Assembly (NCBI RefSeq): GCF_042678305.1
Contig: NZ_JBHUDT010000003.1
Source of the DNA: Gelatiniphilus marinus
Lineage (GTDB): Bacteria > Bacteroidota > Bacteroidia > Flavobacteriales > Flavobacteriaceae
Direction: 5' to 3' (one strand)
Length of the DNA: 64,000 bases
The notes under the pieces were generated by a model. It did no database searches and was not told the origin of the DNA. It saw nothing but the letters and a program-made list of their open reading frames with translations. This document shows, piece after piece, positions 1 through 8,792 of this stretch. The position numbers and the translations under genes are program-made. Numbering within the stretch: the stretch's first letter is position 1; each line of letters starts with the position of its first letter.

Positions 1-2
1 AA

Positions 3-1409
3 TTAATAAACACCAGTAATGGTGAAGACCGAGACTCGATACTAAGGCGTGTTTACCCCAAACTAGGTGGAGAATACCTAAAGTTTAACGATTATAAAAC
101 CGCCACAAAATATTTGGTAAGAGGCTACAACCTTAACATACGAAGAAAAGATAAATCTGATTTACTTATTACACTTAACCACCTGGGAGAATTAAATATA
201 GCACAAAAACGTTTGGTTTTAGCCGAAAAACAACTGCTAGAAGCTGGCACTATTGCAAAAAAAACAGACAACAAAAAACAACTTTTAAGGCACTACAAAC
301 TAATGAAAGCCTTAGACTCTACAAAAAACAGATTTGACCGCGCTTTTGCTTGGCAACGCGAATACTATAAGTTAAAAAACGAACAAGACAAAAACCTAGT
401 AAAAGCAAATTTAAAAATCCCAGAACCAGAAGAGTTGGATACTAATCTCGAAAAAACAGTGCCAACACTTAAAACCCAAACCAAGCCAGTTCCCGAAAAA
501 ACCAACGCCTTACCACAAAACAACGACAAACCCAACAGGTTTAAACTTATTTTCTATGCCCTACTAGCAGCATTAATGGTAGTATCTACCTTTTTAATTT
601 TAATTTACCTAAAACGAAACAATACCATAAAATACACCCAAGAACTCGAAGAAAAAAACCTAAAAATACAATTACAAAACCAAGCCTATCAAGAACAGAC
701 AGAGCATCTTAAAAATGCAAACAATGTAAAAGACAAGCTATTCTCCATAGTATCGCACGATTTAAAAGATTCCCTATCCTCAATCAATGGTTTTATAGAT
801 TTGCTAAGAGACGGCTCGCTATCTCGCGAAGAGTTCGACAATTTAATACCCGAGCTAAGCGAAAACGCCAATAGCGCCTCCCTATTGCTGTTTAACCTGT
901 TAAACTGGTCCAAGTCGCAAATGCAATCGTTAGAGCCCAAACCCACCCTATTCGACATCCAGGAAGTTCTGGAAGATAAAGTAAAACTAATCGAGCAACG
1001 TACAGAAAACAAAGGCATAACCCTTATAAATCGCTCTAAGCGAGATTTTGCCTACGCAGACAAAAGCATGTTTGAAATCATTATCCAAAACCTTCTGGCA
1101 AACGCTCTAAAATTCAGCAGAGCCGGAGACACCATTACCATTTCAAATCGCATCAGCAATGGCAATTGTATTGTTAGCGTTGCCGATACGGGCATAGGCA
1201 TATCCAAAGAAAACACAAAAAAGCTGTTTAAAAACAACACCTTTACAACTTTGGGCACCCTTAACGAGAAAGGCACCGGCCTTGGCCTATCTATATGCAA
1301 AGAGCTTATAGAGCTAAACAACGGTAAAATATGGGTAGATAGTACTCTGGGTGCAGGCAGTACGTTTTACGTGCAGTTACCAAAATCCAAACCCGTACCA
1401 ACTACCTAA
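3..1409 (+). CDS. Membrane sensor histidine kinase, 5' end missing
   Basis: The reading frame is open from base 3, so the gene begins before the window; the TTG at 114 is only the first start-like codon inside it. The visible N-terminal part is helical and polar, compatible with TPR-type repeats (inference). A single hydrophobic segment follows at about 541-610, then a short coiled coil. The HisKA domain has its phospho-acceptor His in IVSHDLKDSL (codon 755-757). The HATPase domain shows an N box (NLLANALKFS), a G1 box (DTGIGIS) and a G2 box (GTGLGLSI). The protein would autophosphorylate on His and pass phosphate to a response regulator. No receiver domain or adjacent regulator gene is visible. 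The signal sensed is unknown. Confidence 0.9.
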   Translation, partial: LINTSNGEDRDSILRRVYPKLGGEYLKFNDYKTATKYLVRGYNLNIRRKDKSDLLITLNHLGELNIAQKRLVLAEKQLLEAGTIAKKTDNKKQLLRHYKLMKALDSTKNRFDRAFAWQREYYKLKNEQDKNLVKANLKIPEPEELDTNLEKTVPTLKTQTKPVPEKTNALPQNNDKPNRFKLIFYALLAALMVVSTFLILIYLKRNNTIKYTQELEEKNLKIQLQNQAYQEQTEHLKNANNVKDKLFSIVSHDLKDSLSSINGFIDLLRDGSLSREEFDNLIPELSENANSASLLLFNLLNWSKSQMQSLEPKPTLFDIQEVLEDKVKLIEQRTENKGITLINRSKRDFAYADKSMFEIIIQNLLANALKFSRAGDTITISNRISNGNCIVSVADTGIGISKENTKKLFKNNTFTTLGTLNEKGTGLGLSICKELIELNNGKIWVDSTLGAGSTFYVQLPKSKPVPTT

Positions 1410-1432
1410 ACAAAACAATCAGTTTGTGTGCA

Positions 1433-1592
1433 TTTGGGCGTTACCCTGTCGGGTCGGGCTTTCCGCTATATCTTTCTGCGAAGCAGTCCCGAACTTGTTT
1501 CTGGATCTCATTATTAACTAACACCCCATATCAAGCCATAATATTTTCATTAAAAAGCTTTGCATAAAGGATGCCGCATCAATCCCTAACGC
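1433..1592 (+). repeat. Dispersed mosaic intergenic repeat, copy 1
   Basis: The gap after the kinase gene starts with GGGCGTTACCC, continues with GTCGGGCTTTCCGC and ends with GCATCAATCCCTAACGC. The same blocks in the same order, with different filler between them, recur at 41029-41167 and inverted at 39532-39641. No coding frame of note is present. It resembles the short repeats scattered between genes in flavobacterial chromosomes; its function is unknown. Confidence 0.6.
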
Positions 1593-1605
1593 TGCTATTT
1601 GCCAA

Positions 1606-2541
1606 TTAATTTTTAGGCAAAAACACCTCGGCCATCATGCAACGGGCACTTCCGCCACCACAAGCCTCAATAGTATTTAAAGAACTCGACAATATTTTAG
1701 TGTGCTTTTCCAACTTTTCAACTTGTGATTTAGTAAGCGAATCAAAAGCGGTTTGGCTCATAACTAAATACAATTCATCATCTGCCGCTTTTACCTGTAG
1801 CATATTACCGGCAAAATTAGCCAGCTGGTTCTCTGTAATATCTATAATATCCTTACCGCTTTCTTTTAAATGGTTTATAAGGTTTTTACGCTCTTTTTTA
1901 TCATCAATACTATCTAAGCAAATTACGGCAAAGGTTTCGGCTATACACATCATAACATTGGTGTGGTAAATGGCCTCTCGTTTATTTCCAACGGTTTGGT
2001 AGGCCGTAAAAATTACCGGAGTAAATTCAAAATCTTCGCAAAACTCTATAAACAGATCTTCGTGGGCACGAGGCGACAGCGCACAATAGGCCTTACGGTT
2101 TACACGGTCTAGCACCACGCTGCCCGTGCCTTCCAGAAACACATTTTCATCTTCGGCACTGGTATAATCCACTATTTGATTGATTAAAAAACCGTCCTTT
2201 TCAAGCTCTGTTAAAACATCTTCGCGCCGTTCCAATCGTCTGTTTTCTGCAAACATGGGGTACAACCCAACATTCCCGTTTTCATGAAACGATATCCAGT
2301 TGTTCGGGAAAACGGCATCTGGTGTATCAAACTCGGCAGTATCGTTTACCACCACTACATGCACGCCAATACTTCTTAGTTTACCAACATAGGCATCAAA
2401 CTCTTTTTGGGCTTTGGCACTAATGGTTTCGGGCAAAACACCATCAATGGATTCTTGGTAATAATTGTTTACTGCCGTTTGTTCGTTCATCCTAAAATTT
2501 ACAGGGCGAACCATTAATATGGTATTTGTAGTTTGCTGCAT
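1606..2541 (-). CDS. ctlX: CtlX-type citrulline/arginine hydrolase
   Basis: A 311-residue protein of the amidinotransferase/arginine deiminase fold (five-bladed propeller enzymes that attack guanidino or ureido carbons). Visible family signs are DAVFPNNW near residue 75, LEGTGS near 137, a likely catalytic His at about 193 (IYHTN) and a C-terminal catalytic Cys at about 301 in SARCMMAEVFLP. The length matches the proteins annotated as citrulline utilization hydrolase CtlX; that substrate is taken from family knowledge, not from the sequence. The next gene upstream, at 2897-3811, belongs to the same superfamily, so the pair probably acts on arginine derivatives or citrulline. The gap of 355 bases makes a shared transcript uncertain. 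Confidence 0.85.
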   Translation of the reverse strand: MQQTTNTILMVRPVNFRMNEQTAVNNYYQESIDGVLPETISAKAQKEFDAYVGKLRSIGVHVVVVNDTAEFDTPDAVFPNNWISFHENGNVGLYPMFAENRRLERREDVLTELEKDGFLINQIVDYTSAEDENVFLEGTGSVVLDRVNRKAYCALSPRAHEDLFIEFCEDFEFTPVIFTAYQTVGNKREAIYHTNVMMCIAETFAVICLDSIDDKKERKNLINHLKESGKDIIDITENQLANFAGNMLQVKAADDELYLVMSQTAFDSLTKSQVEKLEKHTKILSSSLNTIEACGGGSARCMMAEVFLPKN

Positions 2542-2896
2542 GTAAGTAAAATTTAGCTGTAAAAGTATAATTATTTTATTTTATAAAATAAATTAGATAA
2601 TGATTTTTGCGCATCGTTAATTAACGATAATATAACGCAACGTTATTGTACAGATAGCTATCGAGATTGTTTCGGCATCTTATTATTATTTTGCATACAG
2701 TTATTTGCTGAATGTAAGCTTGAAACAAGTTTAGGGAAACGATCTAATTATGTTACATAACTGACAATAATAAAAGATTTAAGCACGATTTAAAAAACTA
2801 CATTTTTCAGTAAAAGAATGCATATTCGTTTAACAACAGATATAAAAAGTTAAATCAATTCCGCACTATTTAAACAAGAAATAACATAGAAAAAAA
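2542..2896. other. AT-rich intergenic gap, no gene seen
   Basis: This 355-base gap separates ctlX from the DDAH-like gene. It is very AT-rich, has no convincing coding frame, and no exact TAnnTTTG element was found next to ctlX. The ctlX promoter presumably lies here. Confidence 0.5.
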
Positions 2897-3811
2897 TCAA
2901 TCCCGAATTAATGGCAATGTAGAGCAGCGCAGCAAACCTTCTTGTTTTGCTATTTCGGCATAGGGGACTTCTTCAACCGTAAATCCTTGTTGGCGCAACC
3001 AGGTATTTAAACGGGTAAAATTTTGCTCAGAAATAACGACATTTTCAGAGATTGAAAACACGTTACTGTTCATGTGGTACATTTCGTCTTTGGTAATTTC
3101 AAATACGTTTTCCTTTCCGAAGAAATTCAATAGCCATTCGTATTCGCTTTCAACCAAAAATCCGTTTTTATGCAAAATGGCTTTGTTAGTGCCAATGGGT
3201 TGGAAACAACAATCTAAATGCAATGCATTTTCTCTTGGGTCTGTGTTGGATTTTCTAAGTTCGAAAGCTTTTACCTTTTTTTCTGGAAATAGCGCTTTTA
3301 TGGCTAAAACCGCATCTTTGTTTGTGCGCGCGGTTATATAGTCTGCATAGTCATCTCCAGAATAAGTGCCTATAAAAATGTAATCGTTATGTGGCATAAC
3401 ATCGCCCCCTTCAACATGGCATTCTGGCGGTAAGACAATACGGTCCTTATCTTCTATTTGATTCCATAAATACCTTACAGCTTCTACTTCTTCCTCTCTG
3501 TTGGGCAAAATATTGGCTCTAATAATTTTATCTTCAATAACAAATGCAATGTCTCTAGAAAATATTTGATTGCAGTGCTTTATAACTTTTGGCCTGTACA
3601 CCGTTACATTGTATTTTTTTAAAACGGCGGCAACGGCTTCCATTTCTTTAACCATGTCGGCTTCTATTGGGTAGGTGCCTGCCAAAACGTGCTCGATACT
3701 TTTGGGGTCGTAACAATCTTCGGGCTTGGGTATTGGGCCATTGCTTTGTGCGGTTCCTAAAACAACTGCCCGCAATCTGGAGGTTTCATTTTTAATATTG
3801 AGTTTCAGCAT
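2897..3811 (-). CDS. DDAH/arginine deiminase-family hydrolase
   Basis: A 304-residue enzyme of the arginine-modifying propeller superfamily, close in layout to dimethylarginine dimethylaminohydrolase. Landmarks are FSRDIAF near residue 84, EGGDV near 134 (acidic residues that bind the guanidinium), a catalytic His at about 198 (LHLDCCF) and the nucleophilic Cys at about 296 (LLRCSTLPL). It should convert an arginine derivative to citrulline plus an amine or ammonia; free arginine, methylarginine or another guanidine cannot be told apart here. A TAnnTTTG element lies only a few bases before the start codon. The superfamily partner ctlX is downstream and gltA is upstream. Confidence 0.8.
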   Translation of the reverse strand: MLKLNIKNETSRLRAVVLGTAQSNGPIPKPEDCYDPKSIEHVLAGTYPIEADMVKEMEAVAAVLKKYNVTVYRPKVIKHCNQIFSRDIAFVIEDKIIRANILPNREEEVEAVRYLWNQIEDKDRIVLPPECHVEGGDVMPHNDYIFIGTYSGDDYADYITARTNKDAVLAIKALFPEKKVKAFELRKSNTDPRENALHLDCCFQPIGTNKAILHKNGFLVESEYEWLLNFFGKENVFEITKDEMYHMNSNVFSISENVVISEQNFTRLNTWLRQQGFTVEEVPYAEIAKQEGLLRCSTLPLIRD

Positions 3812-3815
3812 GCAA

Positions 3816-3823
3816 CAAACTTA
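3816..3823 (-). promoter_or_regulatory. TAnnTTTG -7 element, DDAH-like gene
   Basis: On the minus strand TAAGTTTG matches the Bacteroidetes -7 consensus TAnnTTTG exactly and ends only four bases before the ATG at 3811. Transcription would then begin at or next to the start codon, giving a leaderless or nearly leaderless mRNA. The -33 element was not identified. Confidence 0.45.
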
Positions 3824-3904
3824 AAAATTATATTCTTGTTTTAAGAATTTTTTAACGGTAATGCTTATTTGCTATCAATTGGTTAAAACAAAGTGTTGTA
3901 AACA

Positions 3905-3934
3905 AACAAGCTCCATATTAACATGAAGCTTGTT
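3905..3934 (-). terminator. Hairpin terminator after gltA
   Basis: AACAAGCT and AGCTTGTT pair around an ATG/CAT inner stem with one mismatch, just past the gltA stop codon. On the minus strand the hairpin is followed by a T-rich run broken by G and a C, so termination may be weak. Confidence 0.5.
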
Positions 3935-3967
3935 TTGGTAGATTATCAAATTTTAAACATGTACTGG

Positions 3968-5254
3968 CTATCTTTTGTCTATAAACACAAAAGATCTTTC
4001 TGTTTTGCCAATATATAATTGTCTTGGCCTGCCAATGGGTTCTTTTCTTAGTCGCATTTCTCGCCATTGGGCGATCCAACCCGGTAAGCGGCCCAATGCA
4101 AACATTACGGTAAACATATCGGTTGGTATGCCCATGGCCCTGTAAATTATGCCCGAATAAAAATCGACATTCGGATATAATTTGCGCTCAACAAAATAGG
4201 GGTCGTTAAGGGCTTCCTGCTCTAGGCCTTTTGCGATTTCTAAAATAGGGTCTTTAACGCCTAAATCACCAAGCACTTCATCGGCTGCTTTTTTTATGAT
4301 TTTAGCGCGCGGATCGAAGTTTTTGTAAACCCGATGCCCAAAGCCCATTAGCCTAAAGGGGTCTGTTTTGTCTTTGGCTTTTGCCATATACTTTTTTGTA
4401 TCGCCGCCGTCTTGTTTTATAGCTTCGAGCATTTCTAAAACAGCTTGATTTGCACCTCCATGCAAAGGTCCCCAAAGCGCAGAAATGCCAGCCGATAACG
4501 AAGCGAATAAGCCAGCATGCGAAGATCCAACAATTCGTACTGTAGATGTAGAGCAGTTTTGCTCATGATCGGCATGAAGTATAAGCAATTTGTTTAATGC
4601 ATTTAATATGATTTTGTTTTGATGATAATCCTGGTTGGGTTGCTTAAACATCATTTTTAAGATGTTTTCGCCATAATCCAAAGAGTTATCGCCATAATCT
4701 AAAGGAAGGCCTTGTTTTTTTCTCATGGTCCAGGCTACCAATACCGGGAATTTGCCTAATATTTTTACTATGGCATTGTACATATCTGCCTCTGAATCTA
4801 CATTTACAGACGAGGGATTAAATGCCGTTAATGCACTTGTTAGCGATGATAAAACGCCCATGGGATGTGCAAACTTAGGGAAAGAATCTACGATTTTCCT
4901 TATATCGTCATCTACTACAGAGTTCTTTTTAATATCGGAATGGAATTTATCCAATTGCTCTGCGGTTGGCAATTCACCGAAAATAAGCAAATAAGAGACT
5001 TCTAGAAAATCTGCTTTTTCAGCCAATTCTTCTATGCTGTAACCTCTATATCTTAAAATGCCTTTTTCGCCATCCAAAAAGGTTATTTCACTTTCGCAAG
5101 ATCCTGTGTTTTTATATCCGGCATCTAGGGTTGTTACCCCGCCTGTTGCGCTTCTTAATGTTTTTATATCTATTGCAACTTCGTTTTCTGTTCCAACAAC
5201 AATTGGAAACTCGTGTTTATTACCGTTAATTTCTAAGGTAGCTTTATCTGACAT
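3968..5254 (-). CDS. gltA: Citrate synthase
   Basis: A 428-residue type II citrate synthase that condenses acetyl-CoA and oxaloacetate in the TCA cycle. Active-site segments are visible: SSHAGLFASLSAG, GPLHGGANQAVLEML (His) and the catalytic GFGHRVYKNFDPRA with its His and Arg, with the conserved end GRPRQLYIG. The length and N-terminal beta domain agree with the hexameric Gram-negative form, which is usually NADH-inhibited (family knowledge). The start ATG at 5254 gives the expected N-terminus. It sits between eno and the DDAH-like gene on the same strand, but hairpins on both sides suggest its own transcript. Confidence 0.98.
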   Translation of the reverse strand: MSDKATLEINGNKHEFPIVVGTENEVAIDIKTLRSATGGVTTLDAGYKNTGSCESEITFLDGEKGILRYRGYSIEELAEKADFLEVSYLLIFGELPTAEQLDKFHSDIKKNSVVDDDIRKIVDSFPKFAHPMGVLSSLTSALTAFNPSSVNVDSEADMYNAIVKILGKFPVLVAWTMRKKQGLPLDYGDNSLDYGENILKMMFKQPNQDYHQNKIILNALNKLLILHADHEQNCSTSTVRIVGSSHAGLFASLSAGISALWGPLHGGANQAVLEMLEAIKQDGGDTKKYMAKAKDKTDPFRLMGFGHRVYKNFDPRAKIIKKAADEVLGDLGVKDPILEIAKGLEQEALNDPYFVERKLYPNVDFYSGIIYRAMGIPTDMFTVMFALGRLPGWIAQWREMRLRKEPIGRPRQLYIGKTERSFVFIDKR

Positions 5255-5380
5255 ATACTGTTTTTTTTATTGAATTATTGAAGAAAACCGACCTCACGAA
5301 TTTACAAAATATCTCTCTATTTATAAAGCTTATTGCTAACGATTTGGCTGATTTAAGGATTGATGAAATTTATAAGCAAT

Positions 5381-5417
5381 AAAAAAGCGATTACAAAAAA
5401 TTGTAATCGCTTTTTTT
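5381..5417 (-). terminator. Strong hairpin terminator after eno
   Basis: A perfect stem (AAAAAAGCGATTACAA against TTGTAATCGCTTTTTT) with a four-base loop lies just past the eno stop codon. The A/T-flanked stem has T runs on both strands and could work in either direction. It isolates eno from gltA. Confidence 0.8.
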
Positions 5418-5436
5418 ATAAAATTATAATTTGCTT

Positions 5437-6729
5437 TTATTTAACCTTAAAGGCTTTTTCTTGAGGAAAATAAGCGACCTCTCCCAATTCTTCTTCAATA
5501 CGTAGTAATTGATTGTACTTAGCCATACGATCGCTACGCGATGCGGAACCTGTTTTTATTTGTCCGGTGTTTAATGCCACTGCCAAATCTGCAATGGTGT
5601 TGTCTTCGGTTTCACCAGAACGGTGAGACATTACTGATGTATAACCCGCATTGTGCGCCATATTTACGGCCGCAATGGTTTCGGTTAGCGTACCAATTTG
5701 ATTTACTTTTATTAGGATTGAATTGGCAATACCTTCTTCAATACCTCTGGATAAACGCTCTACGTTTGTTACAAATAAATCGTCGCCAACCAATTGCACT
5801 TTATCTCCAACCAACTCGGTTAAGTATTTCCAGCCCTCCCAATCGTTTTCGTCCATACCATCTTCAATGGAAATAATAGGGTATTTTGATACAAGTTCTG
5901 CAAGATAGTCTGCTTGTTCTTTAGAGGTTCTTACAACGCCTTTATCTCCTTCAAATAGAGTGTAGTCGTATTTTCCGTTTTCGTAAAATTCAGCCGAGGC
6001 ACAGTCCAGAGCGATTTTTACTTCATCTCCAAATTTATATCCAGCGTTTTCAACAGCTTTGGCTATGGTCTCAAGAGCGTCTTCTGTTCCTCCTGCTAAG
6101 TTTGGTGCAAATCCGCCTTCATCGCCTACTGCTGTACTTAATTTTCTGTCGTGCAATACTTTTTTAAGGTTATGGAAAATCTCTGTTCCCATTTGCATGG
6201 CGTGCGAAAAGTTTTTGGCTTTTACGGGCATAATCATAAACTCTTGAAACGCTATTGGTGCATCACTGTGCGAACCGCCATTGATGATATTCATCATTGG
6301 CAATGGCAGGGTATTTCCTGAAACGCCTCCAACATAGCGGTATAATGGTAGCCCAAGCTCGTTTGCTGCAGCCTTTGCTACCGCTAAAGATACGCCTAAA
6401 ATGGCATTGGCTCCTAACTTTGATTTGTTTGGTGTACCATCTAGATCGATCATCATTTTATCGATTAGGTTTTGCTCGAAAACCGAAATGCCCAATAATT
6501 CCTCGGCAATAATCGTATTAACATTTTCTACTGCTTTTAAAACTCCTTTTCCCATATAGGTATTACCTCCGTCGCGCAGTTCTACAGCTTCGTGCTCTCC
6601 GGTAGAGGCTCCAGAAGGAACTGCGGCTCGCCCTAAAACATTGTTTTCTGTAACTACATCGACTTCTACGGTTGGGTTTCCTCTGGAATCTAAAATTTGT
6701 CTGGCGTGGACATTAATTATTATACTCAT
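5437..6729 (-). CDS. eno: Enolase
   Basis: A 430-residue phosphopyruvate hydratase (2-phosphoglycerate to phosphoenolpyruvate, glycolysis and gluconeogenesis). Signature stretches are GAILGVSLAVAKAAA near residue 107, the metal-binding SIEDGMDENDW and GDDLFVTN, the catalytic Lys in LIKVNQIGTLTE, and the loop SHRSGETEDN. The length is normal for the bacterial family. An exact -7 element lies about 30 bases upstream and a strong terminator follows, so it is probably monocistronic. Confidence 0.99.
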   Translation of the reverse strand: MSIIINVHARQILDSRGNPTVEVDVVTENNVLGRAAVPSGASTGEHEAVELRDGGNTYMGKGVLKAVENVNTIIAEELLGISVFEQNLIDKMMIDLDGTPNKSKLGANAILGVSLAVAKAAANELGLPLYRYVGGVSGNTLPLPMMNIINGGSHSDAPIAFQEFMIMPVKAKNFSHAMQMGTEIFHNLKKVLHDRKLSTAVGDEGGFAPNLAGGTEDALETIAKAVENAGYKFGDEVKIALDCASAEFYENGKYDYTLFEGDKGVVRTSKEQADYLAELVSKYPIISIEDGMDENDWEGWKYLTELVGDKVQLVGDDLFVTNVERLSRGIEEGIANSILIKVNQIGTLTETIAAVNMAHNAGYTSVMSHRSGETEDNTIADLAVALNTGQIKTGSASRSDRMAKYNQLLRIEEELGEVAYFPQEKAFKVK

Positions 6730-6760
6730 AATTGGTTTGTTTTTAATCGTTTAACTACTT

Positions 6761-6768
6761 CAAATTTA
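6761..6768 (-). promoter_or_regulatory. TAnnTTTG -7 element of eno
   Basis: TAAATTTG on the minus strand is an exact match to the Bacteroidetes -7 consensus and sits about 32 bases before the enolase ATG, leaving a short leader. No clear -33 TTG was picked out. Confidence 0.6.
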
Positions 6769-6911
6769 CGTTTAAATATCGTTTTTCTTTATATGTTTCG
6801 TAAGTATTTCACTAAAACACTTCTATAACGTTTTAGTGGCTTTTAGCGTATGCCAGAAAGCTATTGCAAACAGAAAACCAGAGATAAACACTCTAGCTGT
6901 TTTTAACATAT

Positions 6912-6946
6912 AAAAGCCTCAAAATGTGTTTTTTTTTGAGGCTTTA
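6912..6946 (-). terminator. Hairpin terminator after carA
   Basis: AAAGCCTCAAAA pairs with TTTTGAGGCTTT across a short loop, directly after the carA stop codon. On the minus strand the 3' arm ends in TTTT. Confidence 0.75.
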
Positions 6947-6948
6947 GG

Positions 6949-8055
6949 CTATTTCTTTTTTAGGTTTTCGATAAACTGATCGAAAAGATATTCTGAATCG
7001 TGCGGCCCAGGACTAGCTTCGGGATGGTATTGTACCGAAAAACAGTTTTTGTGTTTCATGGCTAAACCTGCAACGGTATGGTCGTTTAAGTGCACATGGG
7101 TAATTTCTAGATCTGGATGGGCTTCAGATTCTTCTCTGTTTACAGCAAACCCATGGTTTTGCGAGGTTATTTCTCCTTTACCAGTTTTAAGGTTCTTTAC
7201 AGGATGGTTTATGCCGCGGTGCCCGTTATGCATTTTGTAGGTGGACACGCCATTGGCCAAGGCTATAACTTGATGCCCTAAACAAATGCCAAATAATGGC
7301 AGGTCTCTTTTAATAATTTCTTTAGCGACTTCTTGAGCTTCAACTAAGGGTTCGGGGTCTCCAGGACCGTTAGATAAGAAATATCCATCGGGTTTAAAGG
7401 CTTCTAACTCCTCGAATTTAGAATTGTAAGGAAATACTTTTATGTATGCATCGCGTTTGGCTATGTTTCTAAGAATGTTCTTTTTAATACCAATATCAAA
7501 AGCTGCTACTTTATAGGTGGCGTTTTGATCACCAAAATAATACGGTTCTTTAGTGGATACTTTTGATGCGAGTTCTAAACCGTTCATTTCAGGTACTTCG
7601 CTTAATTGCTTTTTTAGGCCTTCAATGTTATCAACATCTGTAGAGATTACCGCATTCATTGCGCCATGATCTCTAATATAACTTACCAAAGCCCTGGTGT
7701 CAACATCAGAAATGGCAAGTAAATTATTATCGTTTAAAAAATCTTCAAGAGATTTATCAGCAATGTCCCTAGAGTATTCGTAACTAAAGTTTTTAACTAT
7801 TAAACCTGCTATTTTTATGGAGTCTGATTCAACTTCATCTTTATTGGTGCCATAGTTACCAATGTGTGCATTGGTGGCCACCATAAGTTGGCCGTAGTAC
7901 GAAGGATCTGTAAAGATTTCCTGATAGCCCGTCATGCCGGTATTAAAACATACCTCGCCAAAGGCACTGCCTTGTTTGTTGCCAACTGCTTTACCGTAAA
8001 AAATAGTACCATCTGCTAAAAGTACTATGGCTTTTTGTCTTTTTTGATATTTCAT
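6949..8055 (-). CDS. carA: Carbamoyl-phosphate synthase small subunit
   Basis: A 368-residue glutamine amidotransferase subunit that frees ammonia from glutamine for the large subunit CarB, feeding arginine and pyrimidine synthesis. The N-terminal CPSase small-chain domain carries FGEVCFNTGMTGYQE. The class I amidotransferase domain has the nucleophile in FGICLGHQVIALA and the His/Glu pair in QYHPEASPGPHDSE. carB is not in the window. The gene lies just downstream of rplQ, but a strong hairpin separates them, so separate transcription is likely. Confidence 0.98.
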   Translation of the reverse strand: MKYQKRQKAIVLLADGTIFYGKAVGNKQGSAFGEVCFNTGMTGYQEIFTDPSYYGQLMVATNAHIGNYGTNKDEVESDSIKIAGLIVKNFSYEYSRDIADKSLEDFLNDNNLLAISDVDTRALVSYIRDHGAMNAVISTDVDNIEGLKKQLSEVPEMNGLELASKVSTKEPYYFGDQNATYKVAAFDIGIKKNILRNIAKRDAYIKVFPYNSKFEELEAFKPDGYFLSNGPGDPEPLVEAQEVAKEIIKRDLPLFGICLGHQVIALANGVSTYKMHNGHRGINHPVKNLKTGKGEITSQNHGFAVNREESEAHPDLEITHVHLNDHTVAGLAMKHKNCFSVQYHPEASPGPHDSEYLFDQFIENLKKK

Positions 8056-8086
8056 ATTTCCCTAAAAAAGTTTCGCAAAATTGCAT

Positions 8087-8121
8087 AAAAAAAAGGATAA
8101 TCTAAAATAGATTATCCTTTT
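8087..8121 (-). terminator. Terminator of the ribosomal protein cluster
   Basis: AAAAGGATAATCT and AGATTATCCTTTT form a perfect 13-bp stem with a five-base loop, followed on the minus strand by eight T residues. It lies after rplQ and before carA and most likely ends the rpsD-rpoA-rplQ transcript. Confidence 0.85.
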
Positions 8122-8143
8122 TATATGAAATGCTTATTAACAT

Positions 8144-8629
8144 TTATTCTTCTTCCTGGTTTGTTGCTTTGGTTGCGGCGGCAGCCGTGGCAGCAACAGC
8201 AGCAGCTTTAGAGCCTCCTCTTCTGCTTCTACGTGTTGTTTTCTTCTCTTTTTTGCCGGGGTTATAAATCTCGTTGTAATCTACAAGCTCTATCATTGCC
8301 ATATCTGCATTATCACCTAAACGATTACCAAGTTTAATAATTCTGGTGTAACCTCCTGGTCTGTCGCCAATCTTGGTAGCTACATCTCTAAACAATTCTG
8401 TTACGGCGTCTTTTTGTCTTAGTTTAGCCATAACTATACGTCTGTTGTGCGTAGTATCTACTTTAGATTTTGTAATCATGGGCTCAACAAATTGCTTTAA
8501 TGCTTTTGCTTTGGCTACTGTTGTGTTAATACGCTTGTGCTCTATTAAAGAACAAGCCATATTAGCCAACATTGATTTTCTGTGCGCAGTTTGTCTGCCT
8601 AAGTGATTGAATTTTTTTCTGTGTCTCAT
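8144..8629 (-). CDS. rplQ: 50S ribosomal protein L17
   Basis: A 161-residue L17. The conserved N-terminal core starts MRHRKKFNHLGR and includes NMACSLIEHKRI. After about residue 125 there is a basic then Ala-rich tail ending in acidic residues, longer than the roughly 120-residue E. coli protein; such tails are seen in other Bacteroidota. It is the last gene of the alpha block, 163 bases after rpoA. Confidence 0.98.
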   Translation of the reverse strand: MRHRKKFNHLGRQTAHRKSMLANMACSLIEHKRINTTVAKAKALKQFVEPMITKSKVDTTHNRRIVMAKLRQKDAVTELFRDVATKIGDRPGGYTRIIKLGNRLGDNADMAMIELVDYNEIYNPGKKEKKTTRRSRRGGSKAAAVAATAAAATKATNQEEE

Positions 8630-8792
8630 GACTTTTTAATTATCATCTTGCTACCAAATCTCTTTTTCTTTAAGACGAAGAGAGAGCAAAATATGATGGT
8701 TATTGTTATTTTACGATTGACGGTTTTTGGTTTTAGATTGTTGAACGCTGATTTTTAAAATCGCAATTCGTAAACCTTATATCGAAAACCCT

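Noticed and set aside
5541..5876. Plus-strand open frames opposite eno, the ribosomal genes and rpoA
   Set aside because: They mirror codon structure of strongly conserved minus-strand genes and have no recognisable motifs or start context.
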